This document shows, in pieces, positions 24,800-33,836 of a stretch of DNA of 64,000 nt (position 1 is the first letter of the stretch; every line of letters begins with the position of its first letter). The notes under the pieces are model-generated. The model had not been told where the DNA came from. It saw only the letters and a program-made list of their open reading frames with translations, and made no database searches. The translations under genes and the position numbers were made by a program. The DNA is from Bradymonas sediminis (GTDB taxonomy: Bacteria; Myxococcota_A; Bradymonadia; Bradymonadales; Bradymonadaceae), in the NCBI RefSeq assembly GCF_003258315.1, contig NZ_CP030032.1:2767804-2831803 (forward strand), written 5' to 3'.

Positions 24800-27700
24800 T
24801 CTTTATCGGTCGTGGTAGGAGCGATGGACGGGTCGGCCGACGGCTTCGAGCGTTTGTTAAACGACGCCCGGTCGATCTCGCCCGAGCGCAGAATATCAAG
24901 CGTTTGCTTGAACTGATCTTCGCCGATGGGGTTGAAGATATTGCGGAAGTCCGAGGCCACCGCGCGACTCTCCTCGGGATGCTCCATCGCGCGCCAACCC
25001 TCGACAAAATAGCGCAGGATTTCGATGGATTGGCGCAGGTTCGACTGCGCAATCCCGTCGGGGAGCCCGGCGGGGTTCGACTCCATCACACCGCCGATGG
25101 TCCGCTGCTCAGCCTCAATCGAGCGCAGCCGCTCGAGCAACGCCTCAAGCGCCTCGGTCATGCGGCTATAGGAATCGGTGAAGTCCTTGAGCTTAAGCCG
25201 CTGCTCCGGCGAGGGCTCACTGCCGTATTGGGTGCGCAATTGGTCGCGGCTTTTGCGCCACTTATAGGGGAGCTTCACGACCTTCTCGAGCACCATCGGC
25301 GCCAGCCCGTATTGCACACCCTGGAGCATCTGCTGATAGCTCAGGTATTTGACGCGCTCGGCCTCGAGCAGGTCCGGCAGGCGCTCAATCGCCTCGGTGA
25401 GCGACTCGCCGAGCTCGGCCAGCCCCTCGCCGTCCATCGCGTGGGTCTGCTGCGGGTCACGCAAGAAATAACGCCCGTTCCGATGAATCAGATACCCCGA
25501 ATGCGCGCCGTAAGGGTCTTTGAGCGTCAGCAGCACGCCGAAGTTCACGATATGCTGGCGCACCAACTCCTGGCGGTGCTCTTCGAGCGCGCCATCGGGG
25601 TCGAGATCGGGCAGCGTATTCTCCCAATTCTTGTCGATATGCAGGACCTTGGCGCGCTTCGCCATGCCCTTGAAGCGGTGATAATACTCGCCCATCTCAC
25701 GCATGCGCCCGAAGACGTACAGCGGCACGTTGAGCACCGCGCGGTAGAAGACGATGGCGTGCGGGTCATGCCACTCGTCGTCGAGCCATTTGATGCCCGC
25801 CGACTCCACGCTGGTGATGGCCGCCTCGATATCCGGGTCGCCGAAATCGCGCGACTTAAGCCCCAAAAAGATATGATTCGGACGCACACCGCCCTGCTCG
25901 CTTCGCGACTCGTCGAAGCTGCACAAGAGCGCGGCCTTTTCGGATTGAATGCGCGAGACTTTATCGCGGAAATACTCCTGATAGACGTCGTCGCCCAGGT
26001 TGATCTGCTCCTCTTCGGGCCGGCTGCGATAGCGCGCGACGGCGTCGCGAATCGCCTGCGCGCCCTTGGCGTCGATCTCCTCCTGATTGCTGCGATACAG
26101 CGCGCGATACTCGGCCTCCAGGCGCAGCGCCTGGTCGAGGCGAAGCCCGTTGCGCCGCGACGGGTCCTGCGACTTGGGATCGCCGCCGATGCGGGTCTTT
26201 AAGAAGCCCTCGATATACTCGAGGAGCGACTCATAGATGCGCTGCAGCTTCGCCGAATTACCGACGCCGGTCTGCAGACTCATCATCCGAAGCACGCCGT
26301 TTAGGCGCGTTTGAATCGGCTTGCTCTGCAGGCTCAACTCGCTAAGCGTGTCGATCTCGTCTTCGTAATAGAAGTCCCACATCCGCCGGCCGTTCTCGAT
26401 CTGCAGGGCCTCGGTGTCGATGATATATTGATTCGCCGAGTCATCGCCCTCGACGCGCAGCCGCTCGTTCTCGCTCTGCTTGGTGCGCGCGAAGGAGTCA
26501 AATCCCTGCTCCAACCCGCGCAACTGCTCGGCCAGGCCGAGCAGGTTATTCCGGAAGGTCGCGCGCTGGGCCAAGAAGGACTTCTGAACCTCATAAAACG
26601 CCTTGGCCGCCTCGTATTCGTAGAGTTGGCCGATGATGCGCTTGAAGTCGTCTTCCTTGATGCGGTCGCCCTCGTCGCGGTCGATCTGCGGCGGCTTGGG
26701 CTCGGCGATGCGCGGGTCTTCGGCCTTGAGCGCGTCGAGCACGCTCAGCGCGGCGTAGCGCTGCGCGGCCAGGTTCACCTCACCGGCGTCGTTCTTCATA
26801 AAGTCGAGGTCCACCAGTTCGCGCATGCCCGGGATCAACACCTTCATGCGCGGGTCGTGGTACCCATTCTCGATGATATTCGTGCCGACCTGGGTGAGCC
26901 GTCGGGTGTTGCTCGACACCACCGAGCGCCAATAGGCCAGGTCGTTATTCTTCTCGTAGGGGGTCTGCTCGATGCCACTCTTCATCTCGTTTTGAATCGC
27001 GGCGTTGGCAAATTTCGTCAGCCCGGGCCACGGGTCGCCGCCCACGGACTCCAAAAGTATCGCCCCGATGGAATATTTCATGCCGCCCTGGCCGAGGTTC
27101 TCGCGCTCCTGGCGCTCCGCGTCGGCGTCGACGTCGACCTTCCCGTCGATCTTCGGGAAGCGGCCAGGCTGATGGCCGTGGCGAAAGATCTCCATAAATT
27201 GCGCCGACGAGCCATCTTCGTGCTCGCAGGCCGCGAGCAGGCGCACGCGCTTTTGGAAGAGTCGGTCGCGCAGGCGTTTCTGGGTCTCGGAGTCGCGCTT
27301 GGCGAAGTCGGCCAAATGGATGGGCGCGGCGTTCTCGCCGTCCATCTCGGTGACCTGATAGAAGCCGTCGGCGTTGCTGCGAAGCGGGCTATAGACCTTG
27401 CCGCCGGGGATGCTCCCCAAAAAGCTCGAGCGCATCAGGCTGAGCGCCGCCGAGCGCGCGCAATAGTCGACGAGTCCGTCGACGGGCACCAGGAGCACCG
27501 CCGAGCCAAAGGAGCCATAATATTGGGTATAACCCACGATCCCCTTGCCCTCGAAATCGTGGGGGACCAGAAAGCGCTGGTGCTGGGTATAATTATCATA
27601 ATCGCCCATCTGCACCTTAAAGAGCGGCGTAAATAGCTGCAGATAGAGGCCATCGGCGGCCGCCTGCACCGGCTTTTTGAGGCTATAGGACTCCGGGCGG

Positions 27701-28545
27701 TCGATAATATACATGAAGTCAAAGGGCTGCTGATACACGCGCCGCTTCGAGGTATCGCCCGGGTTATAATGAAATTCGATGCCGTCTTCGGGGTAAAAGC
27801 GCGACTCCGGCGAGCCCAATTTCATCAGGTGCTCGGTCTCTTTGAGCGCGGCGTACCCGTTGGCGAAGGTGCCGTCTTTATTGGCGCCGGTTTTGTCCTC
27901 GAAGACCGCCGGCATCACCGTGACGCCGATCATCGTGGGCTTGCCAAGCTCCTTGGCCTGGTCGCGCAACGCATAGGCGAGCGGCAAGAAACTACCCGAG
28001 CCCGTGCCGCCGGCGACCGAATAACACATCACGATGCGAATCTCGGTCGTCTGCAGGCGGCGATGCCCGTGGTTGTGATTCTTCATCGACTCAAGCAGGC
28101 GGCGAAAGCGCGCGAGCATGCCCTTATGCTTCATCTGATAATAGGAGCCCAGGCGCGACTCGATGCGAATCTGCCCCGCCCCGGCGGTGTCTCCGGCGCG
28201 GAAGCGATAGTCCTGGGGCACCCATTGGGTGAAATAGTCGTCGGCCTCCAAGAAGAGCTTTCCGCCGGCCAGATTCGCGTACTCTTCCTTCTCAAAATTA
28301 CTGATCAGAAAGGACTCGTCGGCGTGCTCCCGATAGTTTTCGAGGTCATTGATATTGGTATCAATAAACGCGAATTTGATCAGGTCTTTGTAGCGCTCAT
28401 GATAGTCATCCTGGCGCTTAAGATGCTGCGCGACGCGCACGGCGATCTCGCTCCCGCACCCACCGATGCCCACAAACAAAGTGGGGCTCACCATGCTTGG
28501 TTTCGTCAGCAACTCTTCGACAATCGCGCGCTCATTATTCGGCAT
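24796..28545 (-). CDS. tubulin-like GTPase-fold protein (Tubulin_2 type)
   Basis: A 1249-residue cytoplasmic protein. TLFVGIGGCGSEIAVRV at residues 23-39 is the nucleotide-binding first loop, and VMCYSVAGGTGSGS near residues 172-184 contains the GGTGSG tubulin/FtsZ signature that contacts the phosphates. FAFIDTN is the strand typical of the tubulin/FtsZ N-domain. These motifs fit the bacterial family annotated as tubulin-like (Pfam Tubulin_2). About 700 residues of charged helical sequence follow, including two long segments likely to form coiled coils. No membrane helix is seen. It lies 22 bp after the VWA gene and overlaps the degenerate partner by 4 bp. GTP binding is likely; polymerisation is unknown. 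Confidence 0.82.
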   Translation of the reverse strand: MPNNERAIVEELLTKPSMVSPTLFVGIGGCGSEIAVRVAQHLKRQDDYHERYKDLIKFAFIDTNINDLENYREHADESFLISNFEKEEYANLAGGKLFLEADDYFTQWVPQDYRFRAGDTAGAGQIRIESRLGSYYQMKHKGMLARFRRLLESMKNHNHGHRRLQTTEIRIVMCYSVAGGTGSGSFLPLAYALRDQAKELGKPTMIGVTVMPAVFEDKTGANKDGTFANGYAALKETEHLMKLGSPESRFYPEDGIEFHYNPGDTSKRRVYQQPFDFMYIIDRPESYSLKKPVQAAADGLYLQLFTPLFKVQMGDYDNYTQHQRFLVPHDFEGKGIVGYTQYYGSFGSAVLLVPVDGLVDYCARSAALSLMRSSFLGSIPGGKVYSPLRSNADGFYQVTEMDGENAAPIHLADFAKRDSETQKRLRDRLFQKRVRLLAACEHEDGSSAQFMEIFRHGHQPGRFPKIDGKVDVDADAERQERENLGQGGMKYSIGAILLESVGGDPWPGLTKFANAAIQNEMKSGIEQTPYEKNNDLAYWRSVVSSNTRRLTQVGTNIIENGYHDPRMKVLIPGMRELVDLDFMKNDAGEVNLAAQRYAALSVLDALKAEDPRIAEPKPPQIDRDEGDRIKEDDFKRIIGQLYEYEAAKAFYEVQKSFLAQRATFRNNLLGLAEQLRGLEQGFDSFARTKQSENERLRVEGDDSANQYIIDTEALQIENGRRMWDFYYEDEIDTLSELSLQSKPIQTRLNGVLRMMSLQTGVGNSAKLQRIYESLLEYIEGFLKTRIGGDPKSQDPSRRNGLRLDQALRLEAEYRALYRSNQEEIDAKGAQAIRDAVARYRSRPEEEQINLGDDVYQEYFRDKVSRIQSEKAALLCSFDESRSEQGGVRPNHIFLGLKSRDFGDPDIEAAITSVESAGIKWLDDEWHDPHAIVFYRAVLNVPLYVFGRMREMGEYYHRFKGMAKRAKVLHIDKNWENTLPDLDPDGALEEHRQELVRQHIVNFGVLLTLKDPYGAHSGYLIHRNGRYFLRDPQQTHAMDGEGLAELGESLTEAIERLPDLLEAERVKYLSYQQMLQGVQYGLAPMVLEKVVKLPYKWRKSRDQLRTQYGSEPSPEQRLKLKDFTDSYSRMTEALEALLERLRSIEAEQRTIGGVMESNPAGLPDGIAQSNLRQSIEILRYFVEGWRAMEHPEESRAVASDFRNIFNPIGEDQFKQTLDILRSGEIDRASFNKRSKPSADPSIAPTTTDKE

Positions 28546-28567
28546 ATCAATTCCCTATCAGCATCAA

Positions 28568-31366
28568 TTAACCGATCTCCCAACCGGCGAAAGTACCCTG
28601 CATTCTTTCACTATCTTCAAGCACTAATTTATCATTGCGGAAACTGGCGACTTCCAGCTCACCGTCCAAGCTCGGCATATGATTTTCGTAGCGAAACGCC
28701 CCGAGGAATCCTTCCTCATCGGGCACGCCATAGAAGCCATTATTTTTGGAGGCAAAGATATGCGCCGCGGTGCGCGGACGCGCCTTGAGCTGCTCAAAAT
28801 GACCGACCTTATCCAGCACCTTTAAGCTCGTGAGTTGAGCCTGATTCGGGTTGAGCATCAGGCGCACGGTTTCGTCATAGCGATAGTCATTGGGGAGGCC
28901 CAATTTGAGCGGATTCGCCTTAAACCAGGCGCTCGCCCGCGGGCCAAACCCGAAGCCCTTATCGACGATGGTGCGCACCTTGCGCGGCCCGTCGCTCGCC
29001 TTGCTCGTCATGCCCGTGGCGTTCCACTCGAGCAATTCGATATCGGCGACCAGGCTCTTCTTACTCAAGAAGTGGCTGTTGCGAAACATATTATAGACGT
29101 AGAGCAACAAGAGAATCAGCAGCAGCGCCAGCAGCGCCCACAGAATCATGGAGCCCCAGCATTGCCACATGCTCGCGGCTTCGACCGTGATCTCGACCGG
29201 CACTCGAATCGGCTCTTTGGTGCCCGAGGTCGGCGCGAGCACTAGCTCGGTGCGGTAGACGCCGCCGGCGCAGCACGCGTCGGAGGCCGCCCGGACCTGC
29301 AGCGGCGCGCCCTGCCCGCCCGGCGAGAATCGCTTCTTCGCCTTCTGCGCGACCTCGCCGCCGTTACGGATCGGCTCGCCGGCGGCGTCCAAAAACTGCA
29401 GCTCTAAATCGTTTGAGCCCGACGGCCAGGCGTCGCGCTGCTCGCGCGGCGGCAGCAAAATATTGAACTCGGCGTCGGTCTTAAAATTGCCGTCGACCTT
29501 GAGGTTCATCAGGGCGGAGTCGCCGGCCTTGAGGCTGGCGCTGAGCTTTCGCGGGGCGGCGAATTCGTTATTAAGCGAGAACTTCACCGGCACGACCAGG
29601 GTCGGCGGGCGAAGCCCGGAGTCGCTCGGGCGAAACTCGATGCGCACCGCGGTTTCGATATCGCGGGCAAAAGACGAGGCGCCGCAATAGGCGGCGACAT
29701 CGACGCCCAATTTATAGCTCTGCCCGGGGGTGATCTTCTGGGTCTTTCCTTCTTCCACGCCGCTCAGGGCGAAGCTCACGCACTCCGGAACATCCTTGCG
29801 ATTTTGCACGACCAGGCGGCCGGCGGTCGCCGGGAAATTGCCCGAGATTTTAAGCTCCGAAAACTCACTGGCGCCCGGCGTCAACGCGCCGAATTGCACC
29901 TGATCGGGGTTGGCCTCGATGGTTAAGGAGCTGACCTGTAGGGCGTGGGCGGCGCCCTTGATCGCGATGGTCGCGCCCTTTTGCCCCGGCACCGCCAGGC
30001 GCACGATGGGACGGATGATATGGTCGCCTTTGACGAGGTTGGAGCGCTCAAAATGAAAGCGCGCCTCGTCGCCCTGGCGCGCTGCGGGGAGCGCGCGCGC
30101 CGACTTCTCGCCGGGCTGCTGATATTGCACCACCGCCTCGCTCCCCCGACTCGCCACGGCCGCGGTCACGATCGCGCCTTCGTCGTTGACCAGGCGCACC
30201 TCGGCGCAAATCTGGCTGCCGACCTCGGCGTAGCTCAGGCTCGACGCGCCCGCGCGCCCGGCCTTCGCGGCGCACCCGCCGCTGCGCAGTTTCATCTCGA
30301 CGAAGAGGCGATATTCCGGCACCGCGACGACCTTCCAATCGTTGCCCGCGCCCTTGACGCTCACCGTCACCGGCACCGTGCCGGGGCGATAATCCAGCGC
30401 CGCGTAGCGATAGCGGCGCCCGTCCTCGAATTGATGCACGCCGGTATTCGGGGTGCCGATGACCTTTGGTTTATCGCCCTGTCGGGCCGGGTCGATGGAG
30501 AATTCGAGGGCTTTACCCTTATCGGGCGCCACAGCGAGCAGGCGCACGCGCCGCGCGCCCTTATGGGCGGCGAGTTCGTGTTTTTTAGGCGTCAGAAGGT
30601 AGGATTCATAGCCCTGCGAGCGAGACAGCGCGCTGGCGAAGGGCTCAAGAATCCCGGTCGGGTCCTCGGCGTTGACCACGATCGACATGCCGCCGGTGCG
30701 CTCGGCGAGCTGGGCCAAGTCGCGGGTATAGGCGCGCCCGTCGAAGCGCAGCAAATAGAATTTAAAGAGTTCGTCGTCGGCCGATTTAAGGCCTTTGAGA
30801 AAGGAGTCGCCCGAGAATTTCGTCCCGTTGCAGGCGCCGTCGGTCATAAACATCACGACCTGGGCGACGTTGGGCCGGTAGGCTGCGTTGAGCGCCTCTT
30901 TGACCTGGGCGAGCGAATCGGCACATGGCGTGCTTCGCCCGGCGTATTCAGCCAGCGCCCCCTTGAGCGAGAGCTTGTCTTCGAGGGCCTTGCGATTCTG
31001 CTTGAGCGGCGCGATGGGCACGATCTGTTCGCCATCGTTGCTGCCGTTAAGGCGCACCACCGTCGCTTCGTCGACCGAGTCGAGCATGCTCAGGGTTGAG
31101 CGCACCGCGAAAACGGCGAGGCGATCCGGGTCGGCGGCAGGCCCCTCACGCGAGATCTGGCGGCTCATGCTCCCCGAATCATCGATCACGAAGATATATT
31201 GGGCGGTGCGCGCCTGGGCCGACGCCATCTCGTTTTGGCCCTGGGCAGCAGCGCTCCCCACCCCAATGACCCCGAGCAACAACAGTGTCACCCCAAACGC
31301 CGCCCAACGCAGAGTTGGGCGCGCAATAGGTGTTTGCCAGAGGCGACGACCGAATTTTGACTTCAT
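28568..31366 (-). CDS. exported VWA-domain protein with C-terminal membrane anchor
   Basis: From ATG 31366 the protein has 932 residues and a signal peptide ending near SAAAQ; a GTG at 31414 would add 16 residues. The VWA domain begins at residue 57 with YIFVIDDSGSMS, which has an intact DxSxS metal site, and continues with VVMFMTDGACNGTKF. Several beta-rich segments follow (PQVQFGALTPGASEFSELKI-like strands), then one transmembrane helix (MILWALLALLLILLLLYVYN) near residue 740 and a cytoplasmic tail of about 160 residues. The topology places a metal-dependent ligand-binding domain in the periplasm, linked through the membrane to the tubulin-like proteins encoded 22 bp downstream. First gene of the five-gene operon. 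Confidence 0.8.
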   Translation of the reverse strand: MKSKFGRRLWQTPIARPTLRWAAFGVTLLLLGVIGVGSAAAQGQNEMASAQARTAQYIFVIDDSGSMSRQISREGPAADPDRLAVFAVRSTLSMLDSVDEATVVRLNGSNDGEQIVPIAPLKQNRKALEDKLSLKGALAEYAGRSTPCADSLAQVKEALNAAYRPNVAQVVMFMTDGACNGTKFSGDSFLKGLKSADDELFKFYLLRFDGRAYTRDLAQLAERTGGMSIVVNAEDPTGILEPFASALSRSQGYESYLLTPKKHELAAHKGARRVRLLAVAPDKGKALEFSIDPARQGDKPKVIGTPNTGVHQFEDGRRYRYAALDYRPGTVPVTVSVKGAGNDWKVVAVPEYRLFVEMKLRSGGCAAKAGRAGASSLSYAEVGSQICAEVRLVNDEGAIVTAAVASRGSEAVVQYQQPGEKSARALPAARQGDEARFHFERSNLVKGDHIIRPIVRLAVPGQKGATIAIKGAAHALQVSSLTIEANPDQVQFGALTPGASEFSELKISGNFPATAGRLVVQNRKDVPECVSFALSGVEEGKTQKITPGQSYKLGVDVAAYCGASSFARDIETAVRIEFRPSDSGLRPPTLVVPVKFSLNNEFAAPRKLSASLKAGDSALMNLKVDGNFKTDAEFNILLPPREQRDAWPSGSNDLELQFLDAAGEPIRNGGEVAQKAKKRFSPGGQGAPLQVRAASDACCAGGVYRTELVLAPTSGTKEPIRVPVEITVEAASMWQCWGSMILWALLALLLILLLLYVYNMFRNSHFLSKKSLVADIELLEWNATGMTSKASDGPRKVRTIVDKGFGFGPRASAWFKANPLKLGLPNDYRYDETVRLMLNPNQAQLTSLKVLDKVGHFEQLKARPRTAAHIFASKNNGFYGVPDEEGFLGAFRYENHMPSLDGELEVASFRNDKLVLEDSERMQGTFAGWEIG

Positions 31367-31486
31367 TAATTGCAAGATTATGACTTCATCATCTCGAGCG
31401 ACCACACAACCCACTCCACGAAGAATATAGCCCCCACCCTAAAGATATACCGAGTTTATGCAAGCATATAGGGAGGCCGTGGCCGC

Positions 31487-31492
31487 ATTATA
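31487..31492 (-). promoter_or_regulatory. candidate -10 element for the VWA/tubulin operon
   Basis: A perfect TATAAT on the minus strand about 120 bases before the VWA start. The -35 region at 17 bp spacing (CTCGCA) matches the consensus at only three of six positions, so an activator or another sigma factor might be needed. The operon may also be transcribed from the kinase gene upstream. Confidence 0.3.
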
Positions 31493-31551
31493 GATCGGAT
31501 GGCGAAAGATGCGAGAAGATTTTCTTCGACGCGCGGGAAAGCCCAGGATGG

Positions 31552-33462
31552 CTAATTAATCGCCAGGATCACCCGAAAGGTGCTGCCCTCGCCTACCGTC
31601 GTCTCAACCTCGATCTTGCCGCCCATCGACTTGATGATATTGCGGCAGACATAGAGCCCCAGGCCGGTGCCATCGCTGCGTGATTTCGTCGTGAAGAACG
31701 GCTCAAAGAGCCGGCGTTTATCGCGCGCCAAGATGCCCGGCCCGTTGTCTTCGACCTCGATGATCACATACCCATCGCGCTCGGCGATGCGCAGATAGAT
31801 CTTATTCTTGTCGACCGAATCCTCGGGCATGGCCTGGGCGGCGTTGAGCAGCAAATTCACCAGGACCTGGCGCAATTGGCCACCATTTGAGTCGAACTCC
31901 GGGATGTCTTCGAACTCGCAGAAGAGCGTCGCGCGGTGGCGAATCTGACTGTCGAGCATGCGCGCGGCCGAGCGGCAAATCTTTCGCAGGTCGACCGCTT
32001 CATCGGTGACCGGGCTTGAGCGCCCAAACGTCATCAGGTCCTCGACGATGACGCTGATTCGCTGCGCCCCGCTATACGCCGCGGTCAACGCGCGGCGCAT
32101 CTCTTGAATCTCGGTGCCGACGATCGAGACGATATCGGCGGCCTCAATCGTGTCGCCGTCAAAGACCTCGCTCTCAAGCGACTCCAGCACGAATTGCACA
32201 TTCCCCAGCAGATAGACCAGGGGATTATTGATCTCATGGGCGATGCCGGCGGCCATGGTGCCGATGGTCGAGAGTCGGTCGGCCTGCTGGACCTGGTCGT
32301 TGAGCAGCTTGCGCTCGGTGATGTCGATCAAGACGCCGCGCCATAAAATCGAGCCATCCTCGCATTTCTCGGGCGTCGACTGCCCGGCGATCCAGCGGAT
32401 CTCCCCGTTATCGTCAATCACCCGAAACTCATCGACCCACATCTTCAACTCGGCGGCGGCGCGCATCGTCGACCTGAGCAACCTCGGGCGGTCTTCCTCA
32501 ATGATCTCGTAGGTGTACTGAGTGATATCATCGCCCTTATATTCGGCGAGTTTCTCAAATCCTTTGACGCTGCCGACGGTGACGTACTCCAACGCGACGG
32601 AGTTATCGGGGAATTGACGAATCTGGTAGAGCGCCGCGGGCAACTGCTCGCTGATATACCCGAGCACGATCTCCTGGCGGCGCAGCTTTGACTCGGTCTG
32701 CCAGCGCGCCTCGATATCCTGCATCACCCCCTCGTACTCAAGGAGTTGACCCTGCTCGTCGTAGGTGGGCCGCCCCTCGCAATAAATCCTGCGGGTCCCC
32801 CCGCCTTCAAGGAGGACGCGAAACTCCAGGGCATAGGGCTGCTTGGTCTCAACCGAAAGCTCAACGGCCTTCTCGAAGGCGACACGATCGTCCGGATGTA
32901 GGTGGGAGAGCACCTCCGGAAAACTCAGCGTGCCCGCCGATGGATCGAGGTCCAGAAGTTCGTAGATCTGCGGCGACCACCAGGTCTCCAGGGTCAGCGC
33001 GTTCCAATACCAACTCCCTACATTGGCGCGCTCCTGGCCTTGTTCGAGGCGAACCCGAATCCGCTGAACCTCCTGAGCACGGCGCAATCGCCGCGCGGTC
33101 GCCTCGGTGCGGCTGTGCAGAATGGGCTCCCTGAGGACCGTCGGGAGAACCTCATCCGCGCCGGATGCATAGAGGCGCATCACCCCATCGACCTCGTCGC
33201 CGACCCCCATCACCAGAATATACGGCGGCAGCGGACAGCTCGCCGTCTGGGGCAAGAGCGATGTCAGCAGCTCACATATCGCGTGAATATCCCCCTCGGC
33301 CTGAATCAAGACAATCGCGGGCTCCGTCTGAACCTTTAAGACCTGCGCGAGCATCTCAGGGCGCACGGCGCTGCGGGTCCAACTGCACCCCGTTTTTTCG
33401 ATATGCGCGAGCAATTGTTGCGGGCGATGAGCAGGTAGAATTGACCTAATTTCAATATTCAC
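31552..33462 (-). CDS. cytoplasmic PAS-domain sensor histidine kinase
   Basis: A 636-residue histidine kinase. The first 130 residues resemble a receiver-like fold (YILVMGVGDEVDGVMRLYASGADEVL) without a clear phosphoacceptor Asp. Two PAS domains follow (ANVGSWYWNALTLETWW and the GSVKGFEKLAEYKGDD region), each ending in a PAC-type strand. The HisKA box is GTMAAGIAHEINNPL with the phosphoacceptor His near residue 410. The ATPase domain has the N box (LLLNAAQAMPE), EVEDNGPGI and GTGLGLYVCRNI. No membrane helix is seen. Start GTG 33462 has a GGAGAG stretch upstream. It lies on the same strand 185 bp before the VWA gene; no response regulator is adjacent. Confidence 0.85.
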   Translation of the reverse strand: MNIEIRSILPAHRPQQLLAHIEKTGCSWTRSAVRPEMLAQVLKVQTEPAIVLIQAEGDIHAICELLTSLLPQTASCPLPPYILVMGVGDEVDGVMRLYASGADEVLPTVLREPILHSRTEATARRLRRAQEVQRIRVRLEQGQERANVGSWYWNALTLETWWSPQIYELLDLDPSAGTLSFPEVLSHLHPDDRVAFEKAVELSVETKQPYALEFRVLLEGGGTRRIYCEGRPTYDEQGQLLEYEGVMQDIEARWQTESKLRRQEIVLGYISEQLPAALYQIRQFPDNSVALEYVTVGSVKGFEKLAEYKGDDITQYTYEIIEEDRPRLLRSTMRAAAELKMWVDEFRVIDDNGEIRWIAGQSTPEKCEDGSILWRGVLIDITERKLLNDQVQQADRLSTIGTMAAGIAHEINNPLVYLLGNVQFVLESLESEVFDGDTIEAADIVSIVGTEIQEMRRALTAAYSGAQRISVIVEDLMTFGRSSPVTDEAVDLRKICRSAARMLDSQIRHRATLFCEFEDIPEFDSNGGQLRQVLVNLLLNAAQAMPEDSVDKNKIYLRIAERDGYVIIEVEDNGPGILARDKRRLFEPFFTTKSRSDGTGLGLYVCRNIIKSMGGKIEVETTVGEGSTFRVILAIN

Positions 33463-33681
33463 CGACCGCTCTCCTCAAAACTTTCTAGAAGCCCATACAT
33501 CGCAATTTAACAGTAACCATAAAACCGCGCACAATCAATCAAAAGCCCAGCATTTACGGCGTCGCCCTAACCCGTCAAGAGCATCGCTGACAGGCATGAC
33601 TTTGGACCCATTCACCCAGATTGTCGGCGCCCGAAAGGTCACAGAAATGTAATAAGCTCATCGCGAAAAGTCTACACGGGG

Positions 33682-33709
33682 TTGACGAAGCGAAGCCGCA
33701 CACCATAAA
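33682..33709 (+). promoter_or_regulatory. sigma70-type promoter for lysS
   Basis: TTGACG (33682-33687) and CATAAA (33704-33709) are separated by 16 bp and match the -35 and -10 consensus at five and four of six positions. Transcription would start near 33716, giving a leader of about 120 bases. Nothing else is recognised in 33463-33681. Confidence 0.55.
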
Positions 33710-33714
33710 AGGCG

Positions 33715-33770
33715 CGAGGTGCCCGTATTACACGCGGATTTTCTCGACGAGAATCGCGCCTGTCACCTCG
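33715..33770 (+). promoter_or_regulatory. hairpin leader of lysS
   Basis: CGAGGTG (33715-33721) can pair with CACCTCG (33764-33770), enclosing a smaller TTCTC/GAGAA hairpin (33741-33753). A competing helix, GGCGCGA (33711-33717) with TCGCGCC (33754-33760), shares three bases, so the two are exclusive if transcription starts far enough upstream. No T-box or lysine riboswitch core was recognised. Confidence 0.35.
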
Positions 33771-33836
33771 GAGCACCACCGATATTAACCCCCTTCGCAG
33801 CTCACGACGCTAATCTCGCAATCGAGAGGAATTCCG

